28,820 nt of DNA, from the NCBI GenBank assembly GCA_904398645.1, contig CAJFPH010000024.1, positions 1 to 28,820 of the forward strand, read 5' to 3'. The stretch is from Allobutyricicoccus pentlandensis. Lineage in GTDB: Bacteria > Bacillota > Clostridia > Oscillospirales > QAMX01. Below, in pieces: positions 1 through 8,380 of this stretch (positions are counted from its first letter, which is position 1; each line of letters begins with the position of its first letter). The translations under genes were made by a program, and so were the position numbers. The notes under the pieces were generated by a model. The model had not been told where the DNA came from. It saw only the letters and a list, made by a program, of their open reading frames with translations, and did no database searches.

Positions 1-1
1 A

Positions 2-214
2 GATTCCCTGACGCTGACGCTGGATACGTTGCATGATTCCGGAATTGACAACATTGACGAAGAACAGCTTCGCGCGGCGTCCGGCGGAATGATTGTCACA
101 CCAAAGGATATTGACGCGCGTGTAACGGATGTATCGAAGCTGCTCGGCTATGCATTAAATATGGCCTTGCACGAAGAAATTACAATCGAGGACATTGACC
201 TTTATCTTTCCTGA
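2..214 (+). CDS. gpr: Germination protease GPR, C-terminal end (partial)
   Basis: This is the last 70 codons of a reading frame that enters from the left edge. The stretch Met-Ile-Val-Thr-Pro-Lys-Asp-Ile-Asp, followed by a helix ending near Ala-Leu-His, matches my recollection of the C-terminus of GPR. GPR is the aspartic-type endopeptidase that degrades small acid-soluble spore proteins during germination. Its position directly before spoIIP on the same strand is the arrangement known from Bacillus and Clostridia, and this supports the call more than the short sequence alone. The catalytic part and the start lie outside the window. The TTG at 29 is an internal codon, not a start, because the frame is open to position 2. 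Confidence 0.78.
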   Translation, partial: DSLTLTLDTLHDSGIDNIDEEQLRAASGGMIVTPKDIDARVTDVSKLLGYALNMALHEEITIEDIDLYLS

Positions 215-243
215 GCATATAGGGAGCTCCCTGCGCATATAGT
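215..243 (+). promoter_or_regulatory. Possible sigma-E-type promoter of spoIIP
   Basis: The octamer GCATATAG occurs twice in the short gap between gpr and spoIIP, at 215-222 and 235-242. The first copy resembles a sigma-E -35 element (centre ATA). The second, read as CATATAGT at 236-243, resembles a sigma-E -10 element (family consensus CATACA-T), with a 14-base spacer. The spacer contains the palindrome AGGGAGCTCCCT (221-232). spoIIP is known to be sigma-E controlled in other spore formers. The assignment is an inference from sequence resemblance. Confidence 0.4.
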
Positions 244-272
244 TCTATCAGCAACCTTGCGGAGGAGCACAG

Positions 273-1274
273 ATGAGAAACTTGATGAAACGCAGGCGTG
301 CACAGTCCTTCTTTGTAAAGCTGTGCCTGGCCGTGTTTGCCGTAGGCGCGATTGCCGCCTACGGCAAGTTTGGCAGTGTTCGCGGCGCTTATGACGCCAT
401 TACCGGCTATCTGTTCCCGGAAGATGTAATGTTTACTGTGGCCGAAAGCGCGCCGCCAATCCTGGAAGAGGATGAGGAGGGTTTAAAAACCGGTTCGGTA
501 TCGGAATCGGCCAATATTTTCGGGCAGCAAAACCGTGACGATGAAAAAAATGAGACATATACGCCGGAAATACGCAATGATACGTCCTTTGTACTGGATC
601 TGGACGCGTTAGAGGCCAGCGGCGTAAGTCTGAAAAGTGGGGATGAGCCGCAGGTTCTCATTGTACATACGCATACAAGCGAGTCATACGCGCCGGATGA
701 AGAGTACTATTATGTGCAAGACGACAATGACCGCACGCTTGATACCAATTTCAATGTTGTCGCAGTGGGAAACCGCGTTGAACAGCTGCTGCAAGACGCC
801 GGAATTTCTGTCATTCACGATAAAACCATCAATGACTATCCCTCTTATAACGGTTCTTATAACCGTATGCTCGATATCATAGAACTTTATATGGCGGAGT
901 ATCCGTCTATCAGTGTCGTTTTAGATATTCATCGCGATGCCGTCATATATGAGGACGGCAGCCGTTTTGCAGCGAGTACCGTCATCGACAACAAAAGCGC
1001 CGCACAGGTGATGCTCGTTGTCGGTACCGATGAGGGCGGATTGCCGCATGACGGCTGGGAACGGAATCTTTCCTTTGCGCTGGACATTCAAAGCGTGGCT
1101 GATGAACGATACCCCGGTTTGATGCGTCCTGTCAATTTGCGCAGTTCGCGTTTTAATCAGCATGTTTCACCGGGAGCACTGATTGTAGAGGTTGGGGCCT
1201 CCGGGAATACGCTCGGAGAGGCTCTTTACGGCGCGGAATTATTCACCAAAGCGCTGATCGAAACCCTGAAATAA
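273..1274 (+). CDS. spoIIP: Stage II sporulation protein P (SpoIIP)
   Basis: This 333-residue protein has one N-terminal membrane segment (about residues 14-32) and an extracytoplasmic SpoIIP amidase/endopeptidase domain in the C-terminal 200 residues. Hallmarks are V-L-I-V-H-T-H-T-S-E near residue 128, V-V-L-D-I-H-R-D near 215, and V-E-V-G-A-S-G-N-T near 306, which supply the His/His/Glu metal ligands. In known spore formers SpoIIP works with SpoIID and SpoIIM to remove septal peptidoglycan and drive forespore engulfment. The ATG at 273 has GGAGG at 261-265 as its ribosome binding site. It lies 58 bp after gpr, in the usual gpr-spoIIP order. All key residues appear intact. Confidence 0.95.
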   Translation: MRNLMKRRRAQSFFVKLCLAVFAVGAIAAYGKFGSVRGAYDAITGYLFPEDVMFTVAESAPPILEEDEEGLKTGSVSESANIFGQQNRDDEKNETYTPEIRNDTSFVLDLDALEASGVSLKSGDEPQVLIVHTHTSESYAPDEEYYYVQDDNDRTLDTNFNVVAVGNRVEQLLQDAGISVIHDKTINDYPSYNGSYNRMLDIIELYMAEYPSISVVLDIHRDAVIYEDGSRFAASTVIDNKSAAQVMLVVGTDEGGLPHDGWERNLSFALDIQSVADERYPGLMRPVNLRSSRFNQHVSPGALIVEVGASGNTLGEALYGAELFTKALIETLK

Positions 1275-1299
1275 CATATAGAATCATGTAATCTGCATG

Positions 1300-1328
1300 T
1301 TGCCTTAGACTAACTGCTCTGTTATAAT
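1300..1328 (+). promoter_or_regulatory. Sigma-A promoter of the copper ATPase gene
   Basis: TTGCCT (1300-1305), a 17-base spacer and TATAAT (1323-1328) form a near-consensus housekeeping promoter about 100 bp before the start codon. I searched the leader by eye for a CopY-type TACA-N2-TGTA box or a CsoR-like GC-rich palindrome and saw no convincing one. Confidence 0.7.
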
Positions 1329-1424
1329 ATAGACATAAGTCAGAAACTCGCCCGATATGCGCGTATAGGGCGTTGCGTAGATACGGGCAAGACGGATGCA
1401 TTTTACGGAAAATGGGGAGTTGCA

Positions 1425-3695
1425 ATGGTAGAACATATTTACGACGTGACGGGAATGACCTGTGCGGCATGTTCTGCGCGGGTCAAAAGGACGATGGACA
1501 AACTTGACGGCGTCGCACATTGCGAGGTCAATCTGCTGACAGGCAAAATGACGCTGGGATATGATGAAAAGCAACTGGATTTCGACGGGATCCAAAGCGC
1601 GATCGAAAAGGCCGGATATGGCGTGCGGGAACCGGAGCAGGAAGACGAACACGCTGTTGCTGAAGAAGAGGAAAAAGAACGCAAAGATTCCTTCCGCCGT
1701 CTGATGGTTGCGGTGGTGTGCGCCGTCCCGGTATTTTATTTGAATATTAACCACATGATTCCGGCGATCACCCCGCCGGTACCTGCGATTTTCAACACGT
1801 ACCCAATCATAAATGCATTGATTCAGCTTGTACTGGCGTGTATTGTGCTTTGGTGTGGGCGTGGATTCTTTATTCGTGGCTACCGTTCGCTGTTTTCAGG
1901 CAGCCCGAATATGGACACACTGGTTGCCATTGGCGCTACGGCCGCGATGCTGGAGAGTATTTATGCAGCGGTTATGATCGCTATGGGAAACCATGAGTAT
2001 ATGCACCGGCTCTACTGCGAATCTGCGGCAGTTGTCGTCACGCTTGTCATGGTGGGACGTTATCTTGAGGAGCGGGCCAAGCGGCGTACCGGGGACGCAT
2101 TGCGTGCTTTGGAGGCGCTGCGTCCAAACATTGCGCATGTGGTACGAAACGGTGAAATTTTTGATGTAGATGCCTCGCGGCTTGTAGCGGGTGACGAGAT
2201 CATCATCCGTCCCGGTGAGGCTGTACCGGCGGACGCCTTGGTTCTGGAAGGACGCACGGGCATTGACGAATCCATGCTGACGGGTGAGAGTATGCCCGTG
2301 GAAAAAGGCGAGGGCAGTGAGATAATCGGCGGTAGCCAGAACCTGGATGGCTCCATTCGCGCACGCGTGACCGCAGAAGCCGGGGAAAGCGTGTTGTCTC
2401 GTATTATCAAGTTGGTAGAGGATGCGCAAAGCCGGCAGGCGCCGGTTGCACGCCTTGCGGATAAGGTGGCGGGGATTTTTGTCCCTGTTGTCATGTGCCT
2501 GGCTGTGCTGGCAGCGGTCGTGTGGGCGATTGCGGGGCAGAGCGTCGACTTTTGTATCAATGTTGCCATCGGCGTACTGGTCGTCGCCTGTCCCTGTGCA
2601 TTGGGGCTTGCAACGCCTGCGTCCGTCATGACGGGTACGGGACGCAGTGCTTCACTTGGCGTGCTCTTTAAAAGCGGGGAGGCGCTCGAACGCCTGGCGG
2701 GTATTAAAACGATTGTGTTTGACAAGACCGGTACGTTGACACTAGGTAAGCCTACACTTACGGACGTGGTGGCGTACGGCGTTGACCGTGACGAGGCGCT
2801 GGCCCTGTGTGCAGCCGCGGAAACGCGCTCTGAGCATCCCGTGGGACGTGCCATCTGCGATGCCGCCTCTGGCGCTGCAACGCATGAGGTTACGGAGTTT
2901 ACGGCATTACCCGGACGCGGCGTGGAGGCAAAAGTGGACGGCAGACTTCTGCTGGCGGGTACCCAAACGCTGATGGAAGAACGTGGTATAGATATTTCTG
3001 CTGCGTCAACGGATGAAAAACGCCTTTACGAAGAGGGAAAGACCGTCGTATACGCCGCATGTGACGGCAAGCTGTTTGCACTGTTTGCGGCGGCAGACGA
3101 ATTGCGTCCGGAAAGCCGGATGCTCATACAGCGCCTTTCGGAAATGGGTGTGCAGTCGTATATGTTGACCGGCGATAATATGATGTCCGCACGTGCTGCG
3201 GCCGGGAAGTGTGGTATCCCGGAGTCGCGTGTAATTGCGGGTGTCTTGCCGGGGAAAAAGGCCGAGACCGTCGCTGCATTGCGCCGGAAAAACCCAACTG
3301 CCATGGTGGGCGATGGTATCAACGACGCTCCGGCATTGACAGAGGCGGACATCGGCATAGCGGTTTCCGGAGAGGGACATGGCCGTGCGGCGGATATCGC
3401 TGTAGATGCGGCAGATGTTGTGCTTATGCGCGGAGAACTTGGCCAGGTTTACGATGCGGTGCAGCTCAGCAGAGCTTCCATGCGGAATATTCGGGAAAAT
3501 CTTTTCTGGGCATTTGCGTATAACACGGTGTGCATCCCGGCCGCGGCGGGCGTATTTTATGCGTTCGGCGGCGGCCTGCTGAATCCTGTTTGGGCAGGTG
3601 CGGCCATGGCGCTCAGTTCTATTTGCGTGGTTTCGAACGCCTTGCGTTTGCGTTGGTACAAGCCAAAGGCAATTGACCTGCCAAGGCACAGGTAA
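1425..3695 (+). CDS. copA: Copper-translocating P1B-type ATPase
   Basis: This 756-residue membrane ATPase most likely exports Cu(I). An N-terminal heavy-metal-associated domain carries G-M-T-C-A-A-C (Cys13, Cys16). An acidic linker follows (residues 68-85), then the P1B core: actuator loop T-G-E-S near residue 290, the intramembrane metal motif C-P-C at 389-391, the phosphorylated Asp433 in D-K-T-G-T-L-T, the S-E-H-P motif, and G-D-G-I-N-D-A-P. The CPC motif with the HP motif indicates Cu/Ag rather than Zn/Cd/Co transport. Only one metal-binding domain is present, where relatives often have two. The ATG has GGGGAG about 8 bases upstream. No copper chaperone or repressor gene is adjacent; the gene has its own promoter and terminator. 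Confidence 0.93.
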   Translation: MVEHIYDVTGMTCAACSARVKRTMDKLDGVAHCEVNLLTGKMTLGYDEKQLDFDGIQSAIEKAGYGVREPEQEDEHAVAEEEEKERKDSFRRLMVAVVCAVPVFYLNINHMIPAITPPVPAIFNTYPIINALIQLVLACIVLWCGRGFFIRGYRSLFSGSPNMDTLVAIGATAAMLESIYAAVMIAMGNHEYMHRLYCESAAVVVTLVMVGRYLEERAKRRTGDALRALEALRPNIAHVVRNGEIFDVDASRLVAGDEIIIRPGEAVPADALVLEGRTGIDESMLTGESMPVEKGEGSEIIGGSQNLDGSIRARVTAEAGESVLSRIIKLVEDAQSRQAPVARLADKVAGIFVPVVMCLAVLAAVVWAIAGQSVDFCINVAIGVLVVACPCALGLATPASVMTGTGRSASLGVLFKSGEALERLAGIKTIVFDKTGTLTLGKPTLTDVVAYGVDRDEALALCAAAETRSEHPVGRAICDAASGAATHEVTEFTALPGRGVEAKVDGRLLLAGTQTLMEERGIDISAASTDEKRLYEEGKTVVYAACDGKLFALFAAADELRPESRMLIQRLSEMGVQSYMLTGDNMMSARAAAGKCGIPESRVIAGVLPGKKAETVAALRRKNPTAMVGDGINDAPALTEADIGIAVSGEGHGRAADIAVDAADVVLMRGELGQVYDAVQLSRASMRNIRENLFWAFAYNTVCIPAAAGVFYAFGGGLLNPVWAGAAMALSSICVVSNALRLRWYKPKAIDLPRHR

Positions 3696-3785
3696 ACGCA
3701 TTCCAGCTTTTTGCCTGACCGTATTTTACCAGAGGGCCTTTGGACGGCGGCGGACTTTGTGAGCCTATTGCAGAAGTAAATCAAA

Positions 3786-3826
3786 AGGGGGCGAAGACGG
3801 ATCTGTCTTTCGCCTCCTTTCTTTTT
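3786..3826 (+). terminator. Rho-independent terminator after copA
   Basis: A hairpin pairs GGGGGCGAAGAC (from 3787) with GTCTTTCGCCTCC (to 3817), with one bulged base, around a six-base loop. It is followed by TTTCTTTTTG. It lies about 90 bp after the copA stop and before the promoter of the next gene. Confidence 0.85.
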
Positions 3827-3863
3827 GTATGGCTATAGATGGAATACATTTTTTTGCGCCATA

Positions 3864-3892
3864 TTGCCCTTGGGAGAACGCTGTGTTAAAAT
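3864..3892 (+). promoter_or_regulatory. Sigma-A promoter of the GNAT/larA unit
   Basis: TTGCCC (3864-3869), 17 bases and TAAAAT (3887-3892) lie 31 bp before the ATG at 3924. No terminator or clearly better promoter is seen between the acetyltransferase gene and larA, so this promoter may serve both. Confidence 0.65.
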
Positions 3893-3923
3893 ATATAAGT
3901 CAAATTAAGTGAAGAGGAACGTA

Positions 3924-4424
3924 ATGAATTATCAATTTGAGCCGGCTGACAATACCTCACTGGAGGATATTTATCGTCTGATTCGCAATAGAATCAGATG
4001 GATGGACCAGAGTGGTATCCGTCAGTGGAATGTGACGAATTATTGGGATGCGTATCCGGAAACGTATTATCAGACACAGCTCCGGCAAGGGCGACTGTAT
4101 GTGCTAAGGCGCGGAGATAACCGTAAGATTGCAGGTGCGGCGGTTATTTTGGAACATGACCGGCGATGGCTGAACGACGCAGGGATACCGTCCTATTATA
4201 TTCACAATTTTGTAACCGATATAGAGGAAAAGGGTGCCGGTAGAATAATCCTGAAAGAAGTAGCAAAAATGGCGCTTAAAAATGGAAAGCAATGTATTAG
4301 GTTAGATTGCGCTGCAGATAATGGCCGGCTCAACAGTTATTATGAACGTCAGGGTTTTGTCCTGGTTGGACAGTGTGTGGAAGGCTGTTATCAAGGTAAT
4401 AAAAGAGAAAAGAAACTTGTGTAA
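3924..4424 (+). CDS. GNAT-family N-acetyltransferase
   Basis: This 166-residue protein has the GCN5-related acetyltransferase layout. The first half has a sensor-like helix-rich region with W-M-D-Q-S-G-I-R-Q-W. A central strand is followed by H-N-F-V-T-D-I-E-E-K-G-A-G-R, which corresponds to the strand and acetyl-CoA pyrophosphate loop of motif A. The C-terminal Y-Y-E-R-Q-G-F-V is the usual GNAT ending. The substrate cannot be predicted. I chose the ATG at 3924 because AGAGG lies six bases upstream. An in-frame GTG at 3909 has no comparable site. It precedes larA by 75 bp and may be co-transcribed, but I know of no functional link. Confidence 0.82.
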   Translation: MNYQFEPADNTSLEDIYRLIRNRIRWMDQSGIRQWNVTNYWDAYPETYYQTQLRQGRLYVLRRGDNRKIAGAAVILEHDRRWLNDAGIPSYYIHNFVTDIEEKGAGRIILKEVAKMALKNGKQCIRLDCAADNGRLNSYYERQGFVLVGQCVEGCYQGNKREKKLV

Positions 4425-4499
4425 CGGGCGAATTTTAAGGATTTTATTGGCCGTGTATTGCGTTTAGGTGCTGATTCATTAACTTTTGAGGTGAGTATC

Positions 4500-5780
4500 A
4501 TGAATTTACAACTTCCATATGGAAGAGACTTTCTTTCTTTAAATATTCCAGACGACCGTTTGCAAGGCGTATTGACGTCGGGACTGCACCGGTATAAGCC
4601 CGAGGCAGATCAGAATACGCTGGTGGAGCGCGCACTGGAAAACCCTGTCGGTACCTCTCATCTTTACGAGTTGGCGCGTGGGAAAAAACAGATCCTTCTG
4701 CTTGCCAGCGACCATACCCGTCCTGTTCCAAGCCGTGCAATCATCCCGCCAGTTCTGCGGGAGCTGCGCCGTGGGAGTCCGGACGCAGACATTACGATTT
4801 TGATAGCCACCGGTTGTCATCGCGCAACGACACGGGATGAGCTTTGCGAAAAATTTGGAGATGAGATCGTAGCGCGTGAGAAGATTGTTGTGCATGATTG
4901 TGATGAGGCGGAATTTGTAAACATTGGAACATTGCCCAGTGGCGGCGCCTGCATTATAAATCGTCTGGTCATGGATGCGGACCTCGTTGTGGCAGAGGGA
5001 TTTATTGAACCGCACTTTTTCGCAGGATATTCCGGTTCGCGAAAGAGCATTTTGCCCGGTGTCGCAAACCGGAAGACGGTATTGGCAAATCACTGTTCTG
5101 CGTTTATTGCTTCTCCTGCTGCCCGTACAGGTATTTTAGAAGGCAACCCAATTCATGCCGATATGGTGTGGGCCGCCCGGGCCGCCCGTCTGGCGTTTGT
5201 TGTAAACGCAGTCATAAATGAAAAGAAAGAGGCCGTGTATGTCGTCGCGGGCGATATGGAAAAAGCGCATGAGGCCGGATGCAAGTTTTTATCCGACCTG
5301 TGCGGTGTGGAGGCCAAACCTGCGGACATTGTGGTTACCACAAATGGTGGATACCCGCTCGACCAGAACATCTATCAGGCGGTCAAGGGTATGACCGCCG
5401 CGGAAGCGACGGTGAAGGACGGCGGGGTGATCGTCATGTTGTCGCGTTCCGAGGACGGACACGGCGGCGAACATTTTTACCGCCAAATGGCTGAGGAACC
5501 CGACATCGAAAAAACACGCAAGATGTTTTTAAGTCGTAGCCGGGACGAAACGGAGCCGGATCAGTGGCAGACGCAGATTTTTATTCGTGTGCTGCAAAAA
5601 GCATCGGTTATTTTTGTGTCTGATGCGCCGGATGAGATGGTCCGCGCGCTGCATATGACGCCTGCGCATACCCTTGAGGAAGCACTGCGGCTTGCCGAGG
5701 AACGGCTCGGAAATCCGGGGGCAACGATTACGGTTATTCCGGATGGTGTTTCTGTGATTGTGAAAAGTCCAATGGCCTGA
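4500..5780 (+). CDS. larA: LarA-type nickel-pincer racemase/epimerase
   Basis: This 426-residue protein matches the LarA (DUF2088) family. These enzymes racemise or epimerise 2-hydroxy acids by hydride transfer to a nickel-pincer nucleotide cofactor bound covalently to a lysine. D-H-T-R-P is at 71-75, T-G-C-H-R gives His107, E-P-H-F-F-A-G-Y gives His172, S-R-K-S-I-L-P-G gives Lys182, and N-H gives His198. These align within two positions of His108, His174, Lys184 and His200 of Lactobacillus plantarum LarA. The active site therefore looks complete. The substrate could be lactate or another hydroxy acid, since the family is broad. The cofactor genes larB, larC and larE are not in this window. 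The ATG at 4500 follows GAGGTGAG at 4488-4495. Confidence 0.88.
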   Translation: MNLQLPYGRDFLSLNIPDDRLQGVLTSGLHRYKPEADQNTLVERALENPVGTSHLYELARGKKQILLLASDHTRPVPSRAIIPPVLRELRRGSPDADITILIATGCHRATTRDELCEKFGDEIVAREKIVVHDCDEAEFVNIGTLPSGGACIINRLVMDADLVVAEGFIEPHFFAGYSGSRKSILPGVANRKTVLANHCSAFIASPAARTGILEGNPIHADMVWAARAARLAFVVNAVINEKKEAVYVVAGDMEKAHEAGCKFLSDLCGVEAKPADIVVTTNGGYPLDQNIYQAVKGMTAAEATVKDGGVIVMLSRSEDGHGGEHFYRQMAEEPDIEKTRKMFLSRSRDETEPDQWQTQIFIRVLQKASVIFVSDAPDEMVRALHMTPAHTLEEALRLAEERLGNPGATITVIPDGVSVIVKSPMA

Positions 5781-5789
5781 AAAACATGA

Positions 5790-5835
5790 AATATGGATGG
5801 GGAACGCTGTAATCATTGCGTTCCCCATCCATATT
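5790..5835. terminator. Bidirectional terminator between larA and the M23 gene
   Basis: A perfect 18-bp inverted repeat has arms at 5790-5807 and 5818-5835 and a 10-base loop. The outer base pairs are A/T rich and the inner ones GC rich, so it can act on both strands. Its right arm runs into the TAA stop of the M23 peptidase gene on the minus strand. It serves two convergent genes. Confidence 0.8.
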
Positions 5836-6847
5836 AAGCTGCGAATTCCAAAAACGGTTCGGGATCAACAAGTTTGTCGTTGTGGTAGATCTGAAAATGT
5901 AAATGTGGGCCGGAGACCTCTCCGGTCTCTCCGGACATGGCAATGATTTCGCCTTTTGCCACCTGATCGCCTGTCGCCACCAGGATTTCGTCCAGATGGG
6001 CATAGAGCGTAACGAATCCATCTTCATGCTGCACCTTGATATAGTAGCCGTTAATCTCGCCATAGCCTGTGAAGATCACCTCTCCGCCGGTGAAGCAGGC
6101 GACTTCCGTGCGCATCGGAACTGCAATATCGACGCCGTAGTGGAATTTGTATTCGCCGTCTATGGGATGTTCGCGGTAACCGAAGTCGGAAGTCAGCGTA
6201 CCATAAACCGGTGTGACATAATCAAAAAAAATGGACGTAGCCTCGGTGCTTACGACCTCGGGTATGGGAAGACCGGCATCCTCATCCGGGACCTGGTATG
6301 CTTCGGAGATGACGGGTACACTTTGCGGATCCTGTATGGGCTCCGTTTCAGGCAGTTCCTCTGAATCGGCCAGAATATCGGCCGATTCGGGAATCGTCGT
6401 ATAGGCGGGCAGGTCGCCGATGTCAAAGCTGACTGCGCTGCGCATGGTGACGGGAATTGTCAATTCCTGCGACATGTCAAGACTTGCACTGACGGCAGAT
6501 TCCTGTTCTGTGTCTTGATTTTCTAAAGAAGCCTCGTCAGAGATATCTCCTGAGACCTCCTGCTCTGTGTTTGAAAGGCCAAATACTTTCAAAACACCGT
6601 CGCTCCATAGCCGCGAAAAAGCCTCTTGAGAGCTGGCAGATTCTCCAAAAACCTCCAGTACGTCACGGAAAGTCAGTCCGGAATCAAGCCCCATAACAAT
6701 TGCTTCCCGGTAGCCATCCGGAAGAATGTTTTTACAGACGGCTGCGACTGTGAAAATAAATACACACAACAGAAGACGAAACATCTGACTGCCCAGAAGC
6801 GGCCGTGAGGTTTTTTCCAATGTTTTGTGTCCATAAACCTGCGCCAT
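5834..6847 (-). CDS. Membrane-anchored M23-family peptidase
   Basis: This 337-residue protein has a short cytoplasmic N-terminus and one membrane segment (about residues 22-38). A long acidic, low-complexity linker (about 95-205) leads to a C-terminal LytM/M23 metallopeptidase domain (about 210-335). The zinc site looks intact: His236 and Asp240 in F-H-Y-G-V-D, His284 in L-Y-A-H-L, and H-L-H at 315-317. Such enzymes cut peptide cross-links in peptidoglycan or in partner proteins outside the membrane. A single-pass M23 protein in a spore former could be a SpoIIQ relative, but the neighbourhood does not show this, so I leave the symbol blank. An AAGGAGG site precedes the ATG. It is divergent from trkA and convergent with larA. 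Confidence 0.85.
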   Translation of the reverse strand: MAQVYGHKTLEKTSRPLLGSQMFRLLLCVFIFTVAAVCKNILPDGYREAIVMGLDSGLTFRDVLEVFGESASSQEAFSRLWSDGVLKVFGLSNTEQEVSGDISDEASLENQDTEQESAVSASLDMSQELTIPVTMRSAVSFDIGDLPAYTTIPESADILADSEELPETEPIQDPQSVPVISEAYQVPDEDAGLPIPEVVSTEATSIFFDYVTPVYGTLTSDFGYREHPIDGEYKFHYGVDIAVPMRTEVACFTGGEVIFTGYGEINGYYIKVQHEDGFVTLYAHLDEILVATGDQVAKGEIIAMSGETGEVSGPHLHFQIYHNDKLVDPEPFLEFAA

Positions 6848-6888
6848 AGGACATTTCCTCCTTGTAATGACTGTTATATGTTATGACC

Positions 6889-6917
6889 TTTCGGTCCGAA
6901 ATAGTACCTGCGGACCG
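6889..6917. repeat. Nested palindromes in the M23/trkA divergent region
   Basis: TTTCGG-T-CCGAAA is a perfect hyphenated palindrome at 6889-6901. CGGTCCG inside it (6892-6898) is also the inverse of CGGACCG at 6911-6917, so the two can pair in alternative ways. The site lies just upstream of the trkA promoter and 42 bp before the M23 start. It could be an operator, but no regulator is assigned. Confidence 0.4.
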
Positions 6918-6927
6918 TATGGTGTGA

Positions 6928-6955
6928 TTGCTTTTGGAAAATGATATGTTATAAT
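6928..6955 (+). promoter_or_regulatory. Promoter of trkA-trkH-abfA
   Basis: TTGCTT (6928-6933), 16 bases and a perfect TATAAT (6950-6955) are seen 66 bp before the trkA ATG. Confidence 0.6.
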
Positions 6956-7021
6956 GAAAGTCGAGAAATTCAGTTGCAAATGGTGAAATACCAGGCAACC
7001 ATATAAGCTTGGAGATGTACT

Positions 7022-8380
7022 ATGAAAATCATCATCATCGGAGATGGAAAGCTTGGATCAACCCTGACAGAGCACCTGTCCTCGGAGGGACACGACGTTA
7101 CGGTAATTGACCACCGAAGTTCTGCGCTCAGCCATTCCGTGGATGTGCACGACGTGATTGGAATTCAGGGGAACGGCGCAAGCTACGATGTGCAGATGGA
7201 GGCGGGCGCGGCAAAGTCGGATTTGGTAATTGCGGCCACCTCTTCAGATGAACTGAATATTCTCTGCTGTATTGTGTCTAAAAAGCTGGGCGCCAAAAAT
7301 ACAATTGCACGTGTCCGTAACCCGGAGTACGCCAAGCAACTTCATATGATGCGCGAGGAGTTGGGCCTTTCCATGGTTGTCAATCCCGAGCGCGAAGCGG
7401 CAAGGGAAATTGCCCGGAATCTCCGGCTTCCGTCTGCGCTCAATATTGATCTTTTTGCGCGCGGACGCGTGGAGCTGGTAGAACTCCGTATTAATAAGGA
7501 TAGTCCTCTTGCAAACAAAACTTTGTCGCAGCTTGGAAGCTTATACCACGAAACTTTTCTGGTGTGTGCGGTGAACCGGGAAAATGAAGTGTATATCCCG
7601 ACCGGAAACTTTGTGCTCCATGAAGGAGACCGCATTCATATTACGGCGCCTGCCTCGGACATTGTGCCGCTGTTTGCTTCTATGGGAATCGTACACCAGA
7701 AGATTCGCAAGGTCATGGTTGTAGGCGGCGGGCGTATAACGCTTTATCTGGTGCGTCAGCTGTGCGAGATGGGCGTTGATGTGACAGTAATCGAGCAGGA
7801 TGCACAGCGTTGCCGTATTCTGTGTGAATATTTACCGAGGGCGACCGTAATCCATGGCGACGGGACAGACAGAGAAATGTTAAGCGAAGAGCAGATTGAA
7901 AGTGTGGATGCGTTTATCGCACTGACCGGGCTGGACGAACAGAATATCATTTTGTCCATGTATGCCGTATCCTGCGGCGTACCGAAGGTTTTGACGAAAA
8001 TTGATCATATTTCCTTTCCGGAGATTCTTGCGAATGCGGGGATTGAAAACGTTATTTCCCCGGTTCGCACGACGGCTAACCAGATTATCCGTTTTGTACG
8101 GGCTATGCAGAATTCCCTGGGAAGCAGCAATATCGAGACGCTTCACAAGCTGCTGGGGGGAAGAGTCGAGGCATTGGAATTTTTGGTGAAACAAAAAGCG
8201 CCGTATTTGGACATTCCTCTGCGGAAGCTGGAGACGAGGGATAATACGCTGATTGCCTGTATCCTTCGGGGAGGGACGACCATCATACCGGGAGGAAATG
8301 ATGTGATTAGACTCGGAGACCGCGTAATTGTAGTTGCCAAGGACGGGAATATACAAGACTTGAGGGACATACTAAAATGA
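7022..8380 (+). CDS. trkA: Trk potassium uptake system, regulatory subunit TrkA
   Basis: This 452-residue cytoplasmic protein is a tandem of two RCK units, each an NAD-binding Rossmann domain followed by a TrkA-C domain. The first glycine motif is G-D-G-K-L-G-S near residue 7. The second is G-G-G-R-I-T near residue 238. Both are followed by V-T-V-I and an acidic residue. The full two-unit length equals classical TrkA and differs from the single-unit KtrA/KtrC. It gates the TrkH channel in response to bound nucleotides. GGAGATG lies upstream of the ATG. Its stop overlaps the trkH start (ATGA), which suggests translational coupling. Confidence 0.95.
   Translation: MKIIIIGDGKLGSTLTEHLSSEGHDVTVIDHRSSALSHSVDVHDVIGIQGNGASYDVQMEAGAAKSDLVIAATSSDELNILCCIVSKKLGAKNTIARVRNPEYAKQLHMMREELGLSMVVNPEREAAREIARNLRLPSALNIDLFARGRVELVELRINKDSPLANKTLSQLGSLYHETFLVCAVNRENEVYIPTGNFVLHEGDRIHITAPASDIVPLFASMGIVHQKIRKVMVVGGGRITLYLVRQLCEMGVDVTVIEQDAQRCRILCEYLPRATVIHGDGTDREMLSEEQIESVDAFIALTGLDEQNIILSMYAVSCGVPKVLTKIDHISFPEILANAGIENVISPVRTTANQIIRFVRAMQNSLGSSNIETLHKLLGGRVEALEFLVKQKAPYLDIPLRKLETRDNTLIACILRGGTTIIPGGNDVIRLGDRVIVVAKDGNIQDLRDILK

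Noticed and set aside
1310..1424. Copper-responsive operator in the copA leader
   Set aside because: No CopY-type box or CsoR-type palindrome was found; the only symmetry near 1332 is three bases per arm.
2060..2854. Long minus-strand open frame opposite copA
   Set aside because: It lies wholly antisense to a clear P-type ATPase, has Ser/Thr/Arg-rich composition typical of the reverse strand of a GC-biased gene, and lacks a ribosome site.
5834..6847. Calling the M23 peptidase SpoIIQ
   Set aside because: The topology fits, but the neighbourhood carries no other engulfment gene and the domain alone does not separate SpoIIQ from other membrane M23 peptidases.
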